Shown here: in pieces, positions 25,129 through 36,093 of the stretch
How the letters are laid out: each line of letters starts with the position of its first letter
Numbering within the stretch: position 1 is the stretch's first letter
Program-made: the position numbers and the translations under genes
The notes under the pieces: generated by a model
Databases searched by the model: none
The model's input: only the letters and a program-made list of their open reading frames with translations
What the model was told of the DNA's origin: nothing
Origin: Tricholoma matsutake
Taxonomy: Eukaryota; Basidiomycota; Agaricomycetes; Agaricales; Tricholomataceae
Assembly: GCA_026075535.2 (NCBI GenBank)
Contig: AP026541.1
Coordinates: 5,146,001-5,210,000, forward strand
Length of the DNA stretch: 64,000 bases
Direction of reading: 5' to 3'

Positions 25129-27259
25129 ATGCCATTAAAGCCTCTTGAGGTCCTCAAAAAGGGGCTGAAAATCTTGCAGGATCAGGTTAAAGCCAAGAAA
25201 GAGAAGCTAGAGGCTCAGCTGCATGCGAAAAAGTCAATATCATCACTTGATGAGAATTGGCTTGACAACGAGGCAAATTTGGTGGATGAGCAGCGGGTTT
25301 TGGATGCGCTGGAAAATGCTTCAGATTACGAGAGGGGCTGCGAAAGACTTGATGAAACACAAAAGGGCGTCGTAAGGAGATTACGGGAGGTGGAAGGTGA
25401 CCTGAGCAAGGCAGTAGGAAAGAAGCGGAAAAGTGCGTGAACAATTATGGCTCATCATTGTGGTAACATTGAACCGACATAAAGGATCTGAACCCAAACC
25501 TAAAGAACCCAGTGAGAAGAAAATGTCAAATAAGGAATGTAGCGCACCTGTTTTCACCAAGAAGGAGAATGTGACACTTGCCCAGCGCATCGAAATTTTG
25601 GACTGGTATCATAAGAATGGCAAAAATCAGTCGAAAACAGTGAAACACTTTGATTCAATATATCCGAACCTAAAGATGAAGCAGCCGCTGGTCTCTGCAT
25701 GGGTAAAGGATGAACCAAAATGGCGGGAAGAGTGGGAACGTAACAATGGAGGATGCACAGCCAAACGGGCTCGTCAAACACAGCACCCAGAAGTGACAGA
25801 AATGATGGAGCTGTGGGTGTTAAAGGCGATGGCAGAGGATATTCTACTCACGGGTGAGGTCCTACGCCAGAAGTGGACAAAGTTTGCAGACCTGGCAGGC
25901 ATCCCACAGGATGAACGACTCAATCTAAGTGATGGTTGGTTGACTCGTTTCAAGGCCCGGACCGGTTTGAAGCAATTTAAGCGCCATGGCGATGCGGCAT
26001 CAGCAGATCTGGAAACAGTGAAGAGAGAGCGAAAACGCATCCAGGAGCTTATCGATAAGTATGGTTATGAGCTGCGGGACATCTTTAACATGGATGAGAC
26101 TGGGTTATTCTATGCGTACATACCATACCAATTTCTTAGTTTGCGTGCACTCATTTTCAGAAATAGGATGCCTCCGGACCGAGGGTTATCAGACAAGAAA
26201 AATTCGGGAGTGAAGGGCCGAAAGGTCAGACTCACCTATGCATTTACATCTAATGCAGATGGGTCTGAGAAACTGTCACCTATCATCATCGGTAAAGCGA
26301 AGAAACCTCAAGCATTCCAAAAGAAGTCAGGCAAGCAGCTAGGCTTTTACTATCGGAACAATGCAAAGGCTTGGATGACTTCAGCACTGTATCAGGAATG
26401 GATTCAGGAATGGGATTCTGAACTACGCTCAAAAAACCGCAAGATCCTTCTTTTACAAGATAATTTCTCTGGTCACATTGTCCCAGATGGTCTTCGAAAC
26501 ATTCGCGTCGAGAATTTCGAGCCGAATCTTACTGCACATGTCCAGCCAATGGATCAGGGCATCATTCGATGCTTCAAAGCTCATTACCATGCAAAATACA
26601 TCCAGCGAGCCATTGACAATTATGAGGCAGGTGTCACTCCCTCGGAAATCTATGACATCGACCAACTCCAAGCAATGCGGCTTGCGGACGCGGCTTGGCA
26701 CGAAGTGGACACGACTACGATCAGGAATTGCTGGAAGAAGGCCGGTATTCTTCCCTCATCTTCTCGCACCCAAATTCCCAATCCAAGTATCCCTATCTCA
26801 TCACTCCTCAATGTTGACAACATTGAAAATCCAGTTGCACCTGCCGAGAAGCAGCTTAATCGGGCTCTTGATGAGCTGGAATCAACCGGGGTACTTCAGG
26901 CAAGCAACAGGATGGATATCGAGGCACTGCTCAATTTGGCTGATGAGTCACGGGTTATGGATGAGACAACAGATGTCGAAATATGCCAAGCTGTGTTGGA
27001 TGCGAGAAGAGCACAGGAAGAGGCATTGATCAATGGTGGAGATGACGACATTGATGACGACGCATCCGTTGAACCGTGTCCTACACATCGCGAAGTCCTT
27101 CAAGCTGCTTCTGTCCTCAATAAGTATACTGATACTCTCGATGATCCCATTGCACGCAAGCTAGAGGGAGTCTTGGCTTCCTTTAGACATCAAATACGAC
27201 TGGAGATGTCTCATTCTATGAAGTCTACTCATCTTACTGACTACTTTCATCGCTTATAA
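25129..27259 (+). CDS. pogo-type transposase, intact
   Basis: Exons 25129-25432, 25485-26115 and 26167-27259. The first intron (gtgcgt...ataaag) joins KKRK to RSEPKPKEPSEKK, making a probable nuclear signal. The second (26116-26166, 51 bp, no stop) is predicted because splicing gives FYAMPPDRGL, the usual family text. An N-terminal coiled coil is followed by two helix-turn-helix units including a CENP-B-type one (ILDWYHKNGKNQSKTVKHF; LSDGWLTRFKARTGLK), then the DDE_1 domain with NMDETGLFY, LLLQDNFSGH and VQPMDQGIIRCFKAHY, supplying three Asp residues. An acidic C-terminal tail ends TDYFHRL. The N-terminal coiled-coil exon is unusual for the family. No lesions seen, so activity is possible. 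Confidence 0.87.
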
Positions 27260-28293
27260 TCTTCAAATAATTTTACTAACAGTATATAGTTTACCTTATT
27301 AGTCGTACATAGTTCTACTCTAAAGTTGGCACACGAAATGGCCCCAGATGCTTCAAAAATACATAACTGATTTTTTTCTGATTTTTCCCGATTTTTCCTG
27401 ATTTTTTGGGACCCTTTTTTAGGACCATCCTCAAACCCCATACTCCCTCATAACCCATAGCCTGGAGTGTCCACCGAGGGGTATGGGTTATGAGGGAGTT
27501 GACTGTAATATGGATGAAAAGGGGTGTCAGCGAGGTGGTGGGAAGAAGACTAGTAGAAGGAAGTACCTGTATTCACGGAGACAGCGCGCAAAGTACAAAC
27601 ATCGCAGTGCTAATCTTGAACTCATTACGATCATTGAAGCCATCTGTGCAGATGGCACAGAGCTTAAGCCAGGCTTTGTCTTTCCAGGCACATCCTTCTG
27701 CCCAGAATGGTTTGACAGTGACCCCAACATTGTGTAAGTGTTCATCGGATTGGTTTTGTTGCATGTTTGCTGACAGTCCATCAGTGTCACAACATCACAA
27801 AATGGCTGGACTGATGACTTCATTGGTGCAGAGTGGTTTGAGAAATCATTTATTCCACAGGCTACAGCACAGAACACGTCTGGCAAACCGATTCTGCTTG
27901 TCCTTGATGGTCACGGCTTGCATGAAACTTCTGAGATCATCCGCCTCGCTGAGGCAAATAATATTATTGTTTTCTGCCTTCCACCTCATACCACGCACAA
28001 GCTGCAGCCTCTCGATGTTGGTGTCTTCGGACCATTCCAACGTGCCTGGCTGGATTGTTGTGATGACATTGCAGAACTTACTGGGTCAGAAATGCCAAAA
28101 GAGAATTTCATCAAGGAATACATGCAGGTCAGGCAGGCAACATTCTGTCTGCCTACCATTGTCTCGGCATTCAAGAAAAGTGGTCTCTGGCCCATCGATA
28201 GGACCGTCTTCTCAGACGATGATTTTGCACCCAGCATTCCTTATTCCACAGAAGCCCAGGATTTCCCACAAGCACCTGAGATCATGCAGTTGC

Positions 28294-28719
28294 TGTAAGG
28301 GGACTAGGGGGGTGCCCTGTGTGTTTTTCCTATTTTTTATGTTTGTCCTATATTTTTCCCCACCTCATTTCCTTCTATTCTTCATTTTCTATGATTTTTC
28401 CGGATTTTATTACTAATTTTCCCTTGCTATCATGTTTGTACATGTTGACACTTTTATATTTAGAGGCGGAGTACCCCTTCCGACACATACCCCTTGGTAT
28501 GATGTCATTCGGCGGCCTTGATCCGCCTATCTCCGCCTTTTTCTATTTTTAGGTTATATTTGATTTTTGTCGTCTTCACATATACTGGGCATCAGCAAGG
28601 GGATCCTTAGAGTTTTCTCTTCGGATTTCCCTTTGCTAGGTGTGCCCCCAATCCCTGTATTATGTAGCATAATTTTAACTTCGGATTTCCCTTTGCTAGA
28701 GGCTTAGGTTGCCCTTATA
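28294..28719 (+). repeat. 5' LTR of copy C (426 bp)
   Basis: TGTAAGGGGACTAGGG at the start, GCCCTTATA at the end. It contains a duplicated CTTCGGATTTCCCTTTGCTA (28619-28638 and 28679-28698) and a possible promoter stretch CTTTTATATTTAG near 28452. Confidence 0.92.
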
Positions 28720-28885
28720 GTAGAAAACTCTCCCCTAAGGCCCGAAAATCGCGAACGCGCTGCCCAAGATAGGCAGGTACGGACTGGACGACACTTCCCA
28801 AAGCTCCACAGAGTCCCTACACACCGTTCCAGATAATCTCGCCTTTATTACGCTGCCATTTTCGCCAAACGCGCTCCCTAGCGAC

Positions 28886-30004
28886 ATGGACACATCAGAA
28901 TGCTTCGATGCGCTTGAAAGCGACGTTTCCGGAATGCGCGCGCAAATCGACTTGCTTAAATCTACGATTGAAAACTTCGTTAGGACCCTCCAGGCTAACC
29001 CTACGACTAATAGTTCCCCCTTCACGACTCCAAGCGCACCCAACAACGACATTTTGCCAAACGCGTCCACTAAGGAACGTGCCCAGATCAAACCGTCCCC
29101 CCCCGCCGAATTTAATGGTGCACGTGCGCAGGGACGTGCATTCCTTAATTCCTGTGAGTTATACATTAGTCTCCAGTCGCATCAATTCGTCGATGAGGCT
29201 GCAAAAATTTATTGGGCCTTCACATACATGAAATCTGAACGCGCCTATCTCTATGTGGACCGTATCCTACATCAAACTAAAGAACTCAGTTCTCTACCTT
29301 TCTCCACTTGGGGTGACTTTCGAGCTGAGTTTGTACGCCACTTCTGCCCCCTCAATGAACGCCACCGAGCAGTGACACAACTTGAGTCATCCGCTTACCA
29401 CCAGGGACGTCGATCTGTGGATGACTATATCGATGAGTTCAAGGATTTGGTGGACATGGCAGGATATGGGAATGGGTTACCAGTGGTGGTGAAGTTCCGA
29501 CAGGGGCTCAACTGAGAAATTCAGGACCAGATTGCACAGATGTTGAAAGGGCGCCCAGCGGACGATGATATCCTTGCTTGGTATGAAGCTGCTTCACTCT
29601 GTGACGAGAACCGACTCACAAATGCAGCGTTTAATGCTGCATTCCGTGCTCCAACTACCACTCATACACCCTACACCTTCAATCGAAGCCTCCCCTGCCC
29701 TAACCCCATTCCTGTTCGTCAAACTCCCACACCAGCCATCAATGTCCCAGTACCAATGGATGTTGATGCAGCCCGCAGCCATGCACGTAAGTTGGATCTC
29801 TGCTACCATTGTGGGGAACCTGGACACAGGGCTGGAGCGTGTCCCCATCATCAGGATATCTGCATGCTCACCCCCGAGGGACGAGACAAACTCCTGCAAG
29901 ATTTGTTGGCGCTTGTAGATGTTGAGGAAGCGAAGGATCAAGTTGCAGAGGAGATTAAGTTGGAAGTTGTAGAGGAGCAGGATTTTCCTATTCGCAGCGA
30001 GTGA
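28886..30004 (+). pseudogene. gag of copy C, one stop
   Basis: Starts MDTSECFD with a coiled-coil N-terminus, then a retrotransposon Gag domain (AFLNSCELYISLQSHQF ... FVRHFCPLNERHRAV), and a zinc knuckle CYHCGEPGHRAGAC with C-X2-C-X4-H-X4-C spacing. TGA at 29513-29515 falls where CGA (Arg) fits the text GLN-R-EIQDQ. Otherwise the frame runs open to TGA 30002-30004. It overlaps the start of the pol frame by four bases (GTGA), so pol would need -1 frameshifting or reinitiation. Confidence 0.9.
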
Positions 30005-33000
30005 ATCGTACGCCCTCACTGCCTGTCCATAACCGCTTTGAAGTCTTGTCAGTTGAATCCCCAGAGAATGAATCCATTTCTGTGACTGCTCCCCTCTCTG
30101 ACCCTTTGAAGTTGGCTAAAGATGTACCTGCTCTCCCCATCTCTCCTTCTACTCCACATCCCAAAATTAAATCATGGGAGCGTAAACTACCACGCAAGTA
30201 TATTGTGGCATCCACTCCCTCTGCACATTCCTTAAACCTAGCCATCGAACTGCAGACGACCGACACTGGACAGATACTCAGTGTCTCTACGCTCCTGGAC
30301 TCTGGTGCGACTGGTCTCTTCATCGATTCCCATCTGGTACAACAACATCGTCTAAATACTCGCTCACTCTCACGTCTGATACCTGTATATAACGTGGATG
30401 GATCCCCAAATGAAGCTGGTGCCATCCGAGAGGTTGCAGACCTGGTTCTCCGTTACAAAGATCATAGTGAGCATGCCCTTTTTGCTGTCACTCAATTAGG
30501 AAAGCAAAAGGTGATTTTGGGATATCCATGGCTTCGAGACCATAACCCAGAGGTTGACTGGCGCACTGGGGAGGTTACCATGAGCCAATGTCCATCCCGC
30601 TGTCGGACATGTTTCACAGAAGCCAGGCAAGAATGTCGTGGACAGAAGGCGGCAATACAACGAACTCAGAAGTGTCATGCTGGACCCCTGCCTATAGGTT
30701 CCTGATCTAATGCCGGACTTGGATGATGATGATGAGGACCCAGAGGAAGTGGAGGAGGGTGATCGGATCTTCTACACTGCGATTCGCTCATCGCATGAGG
30801 TGTGTGCCACATCGAACATATCCCAATGCCTCGCCGAGGCCTTCCACAAAAACAACACTGCTAAATCCTCTACTAACTCCTTACTCCCTCATCTCCATGA
30901 GTTTGAAGATGTGTTCTCCAAGGAGTCATTCGACTCTCTTCCTGCGCGTAAGCCATGGGATCACGCGATCAAACTCACCCCCGGCGCAACCCCTTCATCC
31001 TGCAAGGTCTATCCTCTCTCTCCGGAAGAACAACGGCAGCTTGACCAGTTCATCGACGAGCACCTGGCCTCTGGACGTATTCGACCATTGAAGTCACCCA
31101 TGGCCTCTCCCTTTTTCTTTGTCAAGAAGAAGGATGGCTCACTTTGACCGGTTCAAGACTACAGAAGGCTCAACAACATCACGGTCAAAAATCGCTACCC
31201 ACTACCCCTCATCTCCGAACTCGTAAACCAGCTCTGTGGAGCCCGATACTTCACCAAGCTTGATGTCCATTGGGGCTATAATAATGTGAGGATAAAGGAG
31301 GGAGATGAGTGGAAGGCAGCCTTTCGTACCAACCGTGGTCTTTTTGAACCGCTTGTCATGTTCTTTGGCCTTACTAATAGCCCTGCCACCTTTCAGACCA
31401 TGATGAACGACATCTTCCATGACCTCATCCTCGAAGGCGTTGTCTGCATCTATCTCGACGACATCCTCATCTTCACTCACACAGTTGAAGAGCACCGTCG
31501 CATCATGTGCCTCGTCCTAGAGCGACTTCGACGGTACAAACTCTACCTTCATCAGGACAAATGCGAGTTTGAAAGGACCAAGATCGAGTACCTCGGCCTG
31601 ATTATCTCAGAGGGTCAAGTGGAGATGGATCCTATCAAGGTAAACGGGGTCACAGCTTGGCCGACGCCCACGAACAAGAAGGAGGTGCAGTCTTTCCTGG
31701 GCTTCATCAATTTCTATCGGCATTTTATCAAGGATTTCTCACATCATGCACGACCGCTGTTCAACTTGACAGGAAAGGAGGCATGGAGGTGGGATAATGC
31801 ACAACAGGAGGTGTTCGAAAAGCTTAAGGAGATGGTCACTTCCGCTCTGATCCTTACCTTTGCTGATGATTCACATCCTTTTTGTGTAGAAGCTGACAGT
31901 TCTGACTTTGCGATGGGCGCCGTGTTGTCTCAGCAGTCTCCGGAGGACCAGAAGTGGCATCCTGTTGCATTCTACTCCAAAAGCCTTAGTGCTGTAGAGA
32001 GAAACTACGAGATCCATGACAAGGAGATGTTGGCGATAATGCATGCGCTTGAGGAGTGGCGACACTTCCTCGAGGGTGCCCAACACAAGGTGGAAATTTG
32101 GATGGATCACAAGAACCTCGAGTACTTCATGATGGCCAAGAAATTGAACCATCGTCAAGCTCGTTGGTCAGTACTGTTGCACTTGTGACCTTTGCTTATG
32201 CACCAAGGTTCCTCGTTGCAAGCCTATTGGTGAGCTACACCCTCTTCCTGTTCCAGAGAGTTGTTGGGATGTCGTCAGCATTGACTTTGTGGTGGAATTG
32301 CCAGAGTCAAACAGGTTTGATGCGGTGATGTGCACAGTTGACTCAGTGGGAAAACGCGCTCACTTCATTCCCACTCACACCACTGTCAGTGCCCTAGGTG
32401 CCGCTCGACTCTACCTCCACCACGTGTGGAAATTACATGGACTTCCTGGTGCCTTCCTCTCGGATCGTGGCCCTCAGTTCATGGCAGAGTTCACTCGTGA
32501 GCTGTACCGACTCCTGGGGATCAAACTCCTCGCTTCAACCGCTTATCACCCACAAACTGATGGCCAGACAGAGCGAGTCAACCAGGAACTGGAGCAGTAC
32601 ATCCGCCTCTTTGTCAATGAATGCCAGGACGATTGGGATGATCTCCTTCCTTTGGCCAAGTTCAGATACAACAACCATGTCCATGCTTCCACTCAACAGA
32701 CCCCTTTCCTCTTAGACACTGGACAACATCCATGCATGGGATTTGAACCTCACCAAACTCCCTCACACATCAAGACAGTGAATCAGTTCACAGAACGCAT
32801 GAGGGATAGCTTGGAGGAGGCAAGGGCAGCCTTAGCAAAGGCAAAGGATGACATGGCGCAATTTTACAACCAACGCCACTCCCCAACCCCTCAGTACAAG
32901 GTTGGTGATCGAGTTTATCTTGACCCCAGTGACATCTCCACTACACGTCCATCCAAGAAACTCGCTCATTGCTTCTTGGGACCTTTCCCCATTGTCAAGT

Positions 33001-33392
33001 GCATTGGAACACATGCCTATCGTCTACGCCTCCCAGCCTCCATGTCCAGACTCCATCCCATCTTCCATGTCATCAAATTGCTTCCAGCTCCCCCAGATCC
33101 GTTCCCGGGACGCCATTCACACCCACCACCACCACCTACAGTGATCGAGGGAGAACCCCAATATGAAGTCAAGTCAATCTTGGACAGCCATTTGCGTCGA
33201 GGAAAACTCCAGTATTTGGTACATTGGAAGGGTTATGGGTATGAGTAGAACTCATGGGTCGAAGAGTCTGATGTAAATGCCCCTCGGTTAATCAAGGAAT
33301 TCCACCGACGGCACACTGCTGCACCGCGTCGCATTCAAGTCACGGACTTTGGTCGTATACGATTTCGAATGCATCGGGGCGATGCATCTTAG
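30001..33392 (+). pseudogene. pol of copy C, integrase N-terminus deleted
   Basis: Protease motif LDSGATGLFIDS (about 30295-30330). Near 30698 one extra base shifts the frame. Reverse transcriptase runs 30990-31620 with intact YLDDILIF; RNase H about 31860-32150. At 32165-32190 the text jumps from RQARWS to the end of the integrase zinc-binding region (CTCDLCLC...), so the tether and most of the HHCC domain, about 0.6-0.7 kb by comparison with copy E, are missing. The integrase core ([13 protein letters not shown]) and chromodomain ([10 protein letters not shown]) remain. Stops are TGA 31145-31147 (from CGA) and TAG 33246-33248. Confidence 0.9.
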
Positions 33393-33403
33393 AGAGGGGG
33401 TGA

Positions 33404-33829
33404 TGTAAGGGGACTAGGGGGGTGCCCTGTGTGTTTTTCCTATTTTTTATGTTCGTCCTATATTTTTCCCCACCTCATTTCCTTCTATTCTTCATTTTCT
33501 ATGATTTTTCCGGATTTTATTACTAATTTTCCCTTGCTATCATGTTTGTACATGTTGACACTTTTATATTTAGAGGCGGAGTACCCCTTCCGACACATAC
33601 CCCTTGGTATGATGTCATTCGGCGGCCTTGATCCGCCTATCTCTGCCTTTTTCTATTTTTAGGTTATATTTGATTTTTGTCGTCTTCACATATACTGGGC
33701 ATCAGCAAGGGGATCCTTAGAGTTTTCTTTTCGGATTTCCCTTTGCTAGGTGCGCCCCCAATCCCTGTATTATGTAGCATAATTTTAACTTCGGATTTCC
33801 CTTTGCTAGAGGCTTAGGTTGCCCTTATA
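33404..33829 (+). repeat. 3' LTR of copy C (426 bp)
   Basis: Same length as the 5' LTR. The differences I see are all C/T: GTTYGTCC, CTCYGCC, TTCTYTTCGG and GGTGYGCCC. Three of the four are at CpG positions. Confidence 0.92.
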
Positions 33830-35046
33830 GTTGCCACCACTGGATGCTGATGAGAGTGATTCGGATTTGGACCCTGACAGTGATTCTGATGACAAATCTG
33901 ATTCGGAACCATGTGGAGCATCAGGCTCACATCCCATGGTTGCTGGGTTTCATTCTCCAACTGCATCATCGTCTACATCAGCTCCCGGTACCTCCACCAT
34001 GCCACTTGCAATGGAACCACCACCGCCAGCACCACCTGAAGTCTCTCCCATTCCCCCAGCCCAATTCTATCATGATCCTGTCCTTTTCGCGTGGATTTCC
34101 CAGCTCGAGTCCAATATGGCAGTGCTCCAAGGCCACGTTAAGATGGTCAAGCTTGAGCTACAAAACGAGAAGCACAAAAATAATGAACGGGCCAACAAAC
34201 CAAGCAAGCGGCGGAAGCTTAACGTGGAGGCACAAGTTTTGACGTTGGTGGAGGGCAAATGGCTAGTGGTGGAGAAGGATGCAGAGCGAAAGGCAAAGGA
34301 ACAGAAGAAGAAGGATGTGGCAGCACGACGAAAGCAGAAAGAGAATGACAGGGAGCAGCAGTGTCAAGCACGTGCGCCCAACGCACCTTTTACAGGTTCC
34401 CTCTCTTCAAAGAGCAAGCCAGATTTGCAGGAGATTGCGGGCATGCTGTCCCTCCCGGAGGATGGCACTAAAGAGGTATTGGTTCGTCGAATCAATACCT
34501 TCTTTGACTCCCATTTGCAGCTTCGGGACAGCGACAGGTTTACTGGCCTGTTTAACCGTGCCCCCAGACGGCGAGCGGACACAAACAATGCAGCCCAGAC
34601 TCAAACTTTCAATAATCCACCACCTATCCCTTCAGCACCTCAAGCTTCCAGATCTGCATCACAGCTCCCACTCACCATGAACATCGTGAACTTACCAGTT
34701 GCCGGTCCAAGTAAATTTCACAACACTTTCCCTCCTGCCCCACTAAATCATCACCATTTCGGTTTCTACCCCACAGACATGCTTTAGAATCATTACAGCA
34801 TACACTATCCTCCTTCCTATCCACCTTTTGAACAAACATCCACCTTCTCAGCCTGCCAGCACTACCCTAGATCACACCCAATTCTACAACTCATTTCATC
34901 CTAATTCTCAGTATATTTCATCCTATAGGTCCTACCTTACTTTCTACATAGTTGTATATACTTCAATTCAATGATTTCTCGTGCCTCAGTTTGAGCCACT
35001 TTTACCGTGACAAAGTGTGACAAAATTGACACTGTCCCTTCATCGC

Positions 35047-35389
35047 TCTTGAACATGGGCACAACACCCCCGGAGATTTGAAGAGAGCATGCTACCGTAG
35101 TCTGGTATAGTGTAGGTGTCCTGTCAAATTTTTTCGGGCTTTGGGAGTGGTTTTTGCCATGGTGAACAAGACATTTTCATTTGTATCACTGTTTGATCAC
35201 TCCAGCTACTGTTTCTTGACTGCTTCCACAGCTTGTATTCCTTAGTGAAATTATACATACATCCATTACTACTAGTCAAGTAGATCCCGTAAAACTCCGG
35301 GGGGATTGCGCAAGCAGATGAAATGTAGAAATTGAATTTCAGACTCCCTGGGAGATTTCAGACCAATTGGGTGATATAGTATCAGGGAT
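35047..35389 (-). repeat. right terminal inverted repeat (about 343 bp)
   Basis: Partner of 23958-24300. The outermost 260 bases pair almost base for base; the inner part (CATGTTCAAGAGCGATGAAG on the reverse strand) diverges gradually, which sets the inner limit only roughly. Confidence 0.9.
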
Positions 35390-35391
35390 TA

Positions 35392-35566
35392 TCCCTTCCT
35401 AGCCTAGATACTGTTCCAGACAGATTTTGGCAGATTTGACCCTAAAAGCTAGGTACTTTTCCAGACATATGGGGCAAATGCCTGATATATTGTCCAGACA
35501 ACTAGTCTAGCTGATCAGGAGGCTAGATCCTTGTCCAGACAAGGTCCCCACACCCACAAGTGAAAG
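35392..35566. repeat. spaced repeats of CTAGATAC ... CCAGACA type
   Basis: Four degenerate units: CTAGATACTGTTCCAGACA (35404), CTAGGTACTTTTCCAGACA (35448), a weaker one near 35485 (TATTGTCCAGACAA), and CTAGATCCTTGTCCAGACAA (35523). The same unit recurs at 57600-57790. It lies between two TEs and is probably part of an unrecognised repeat. Confidence 0.6.
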
Positions 35567-35707
35567 ATGACTATCTTGGAGAGATTCACTAACAAGAGAC
35601 ACAAGGCAAGAACGAGCAGAAGAGATGTTTTATGAGACTCTAGAGTACGAGGTGATGATGGTAGTAAAGACCAAGATAAGGATTGTGTGTCAACAGGGTC
35701 TGTGCAT

Positions 35708-36093
35708 ACTGGGATCATCGACTCTCATGAAGAATACATCATCGACCACATTCTCAATGAGTGAAAACGCGGACAAGGCACTCAATACCTCGTACGTTGG
35801 CATGGCTATGGCCTGGAAGAGGACCGCTGGCTTCCAGGTCGCGAACTTGACGATTGTGGAGCGCTCGACATCTGGTTGGCTCGGAAGAGCAGGGTTTTTC
35901 TTGTAGATAACTCTTCATCTTCGCACGCCGACCGGTAGCTTTTCCCAAAGGGTTTTTGATGCACCCGCGATCCCGCACCTTATATGTATATCTTCTTTTT
36001 CCTTTCACATTTTTAATTGTGTTTTTCTACTAATTTCTGATGGAGGGGGAGAGTGTAAGGATGCCCTTATATTTACACATATTTACTAGACAC
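35708..36093 (+). other. inverted chromodomain-polypurine-LTR block of copy D
   Basis: On the plus strand the block reads IDSHEEY, then the chromodomain QYLVRWHGYG (with the frame broken by TGA at 35761), the 3' untranslated part, a purine tract (tggagggggaga) and the first 40 bases of an LTR (TGTAAGGATGCCC...ACTAGACAC). On its left the rest of that LTR stands in minus orientation (35567-35707); on its right the minus-strand pol stops exactly where IDSHEEY should follow. Flipping the block restores both pol and the LTR. CCAGTA occurs at both break regions. Confidence 0.85.

Larger units (their letters stand above)
24872..27505 (+). mobile_element. pogo/Fot-type transposon, apparently complete (2634 bp)
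   Basis: Ends are CAGTCGACTCCCTCATAACC and its inverted match (GAGGGAGTTGACTG at the right), flanked by TA at 24870-24871 and 27506-27507. Inside is an open transposase gene. The TA duplication and CAGT ends are typical of pogo-type Tc1-mariner elements. It was inserted within an AATATG context in the outer transposase. The lack of stops and of CpG-type damage suggests it is the youngest DNA transposon in the window. Confidence 0.92.
28294..33829 (+). mobile_element. Ty3/gypsy chromovirus copy C, young, internally deleted
   Basis: Two 426-bp LTRs flank gag and pol; the 5-bp target duplication GTTGC is perfect (28289-28293 and 33830-33834). The LTR begins TGTAAGGG and ends CCCTTATA, so the terminal dinucleotides are TG...TA. 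I count four C/T differences between the LTRs, so the insertion is recent. Pol keeps YLDDILIF but lacks the RNase H-integrase junction. A purine tract (agagaggggg, 33391-33400) lies before the 3' LTR. Confidence 0.93.
24385..34787 (+). pseudogene. outer DDE transposase with C-terminal SAP-like segment, split in three
   Basis: Three segments belong together: 24385-24871, 27508-28293 and 33835-34787. The first encodes a helix-turn-helix DNA-binding region (AQIAWDLDVVYGTLRTRF; later KNWIYSFLKRHP). The second carries the DDE core with NMDEKG, LVLDGHGLHETSE and LPPHTTHKLQPLDVGVFGP, and has a 51-bp GT-AG intron at 27734-27784. The third begins with an acidic Asp/Ser run, has a Lys-rich helix, and a SAP-like block (KPDLQEIAGMLSLPEDGTKE and following). 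Removing each inserted element with one target copy closes the frame exactly at both sites, giving NMYNMDEKG and IMQLPPLDAD. No other lesion was seen. It is inactive now only because it is split. Confidence 0.85.
23958..35389 (+). mobile_element. TIR DNA transposon with long inverted repeats, 11.4 kb as found
   Basis: Two near-identical inverted blocks of about 340 bp bound this region. The left one begins CTATATCGCCCAATTGG and the right one ends CCAATTGGGTGATATAG; both are flanked by TA (23956-23957 and 35390-35391), a likely TA target duplication. Inside is one transposase gene, split by a pogo-type element and by a gypsy element. Without these the unit would be about 3.25 kb. The DDE domain (NMDEKG, LVLDGHGLH, LQPLDVGVFGP) points to the Tc5/pogo side of Tc1-mariner; the exact family is inference. 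Confidence 0.88.

Noticed and set aside
28319..28552. 77-codon frame present twice (also 33429-33662)
   Set aside because: It lies inside the two LTRs of copy C; the repetition reflects LTR identity, not a gene pair.
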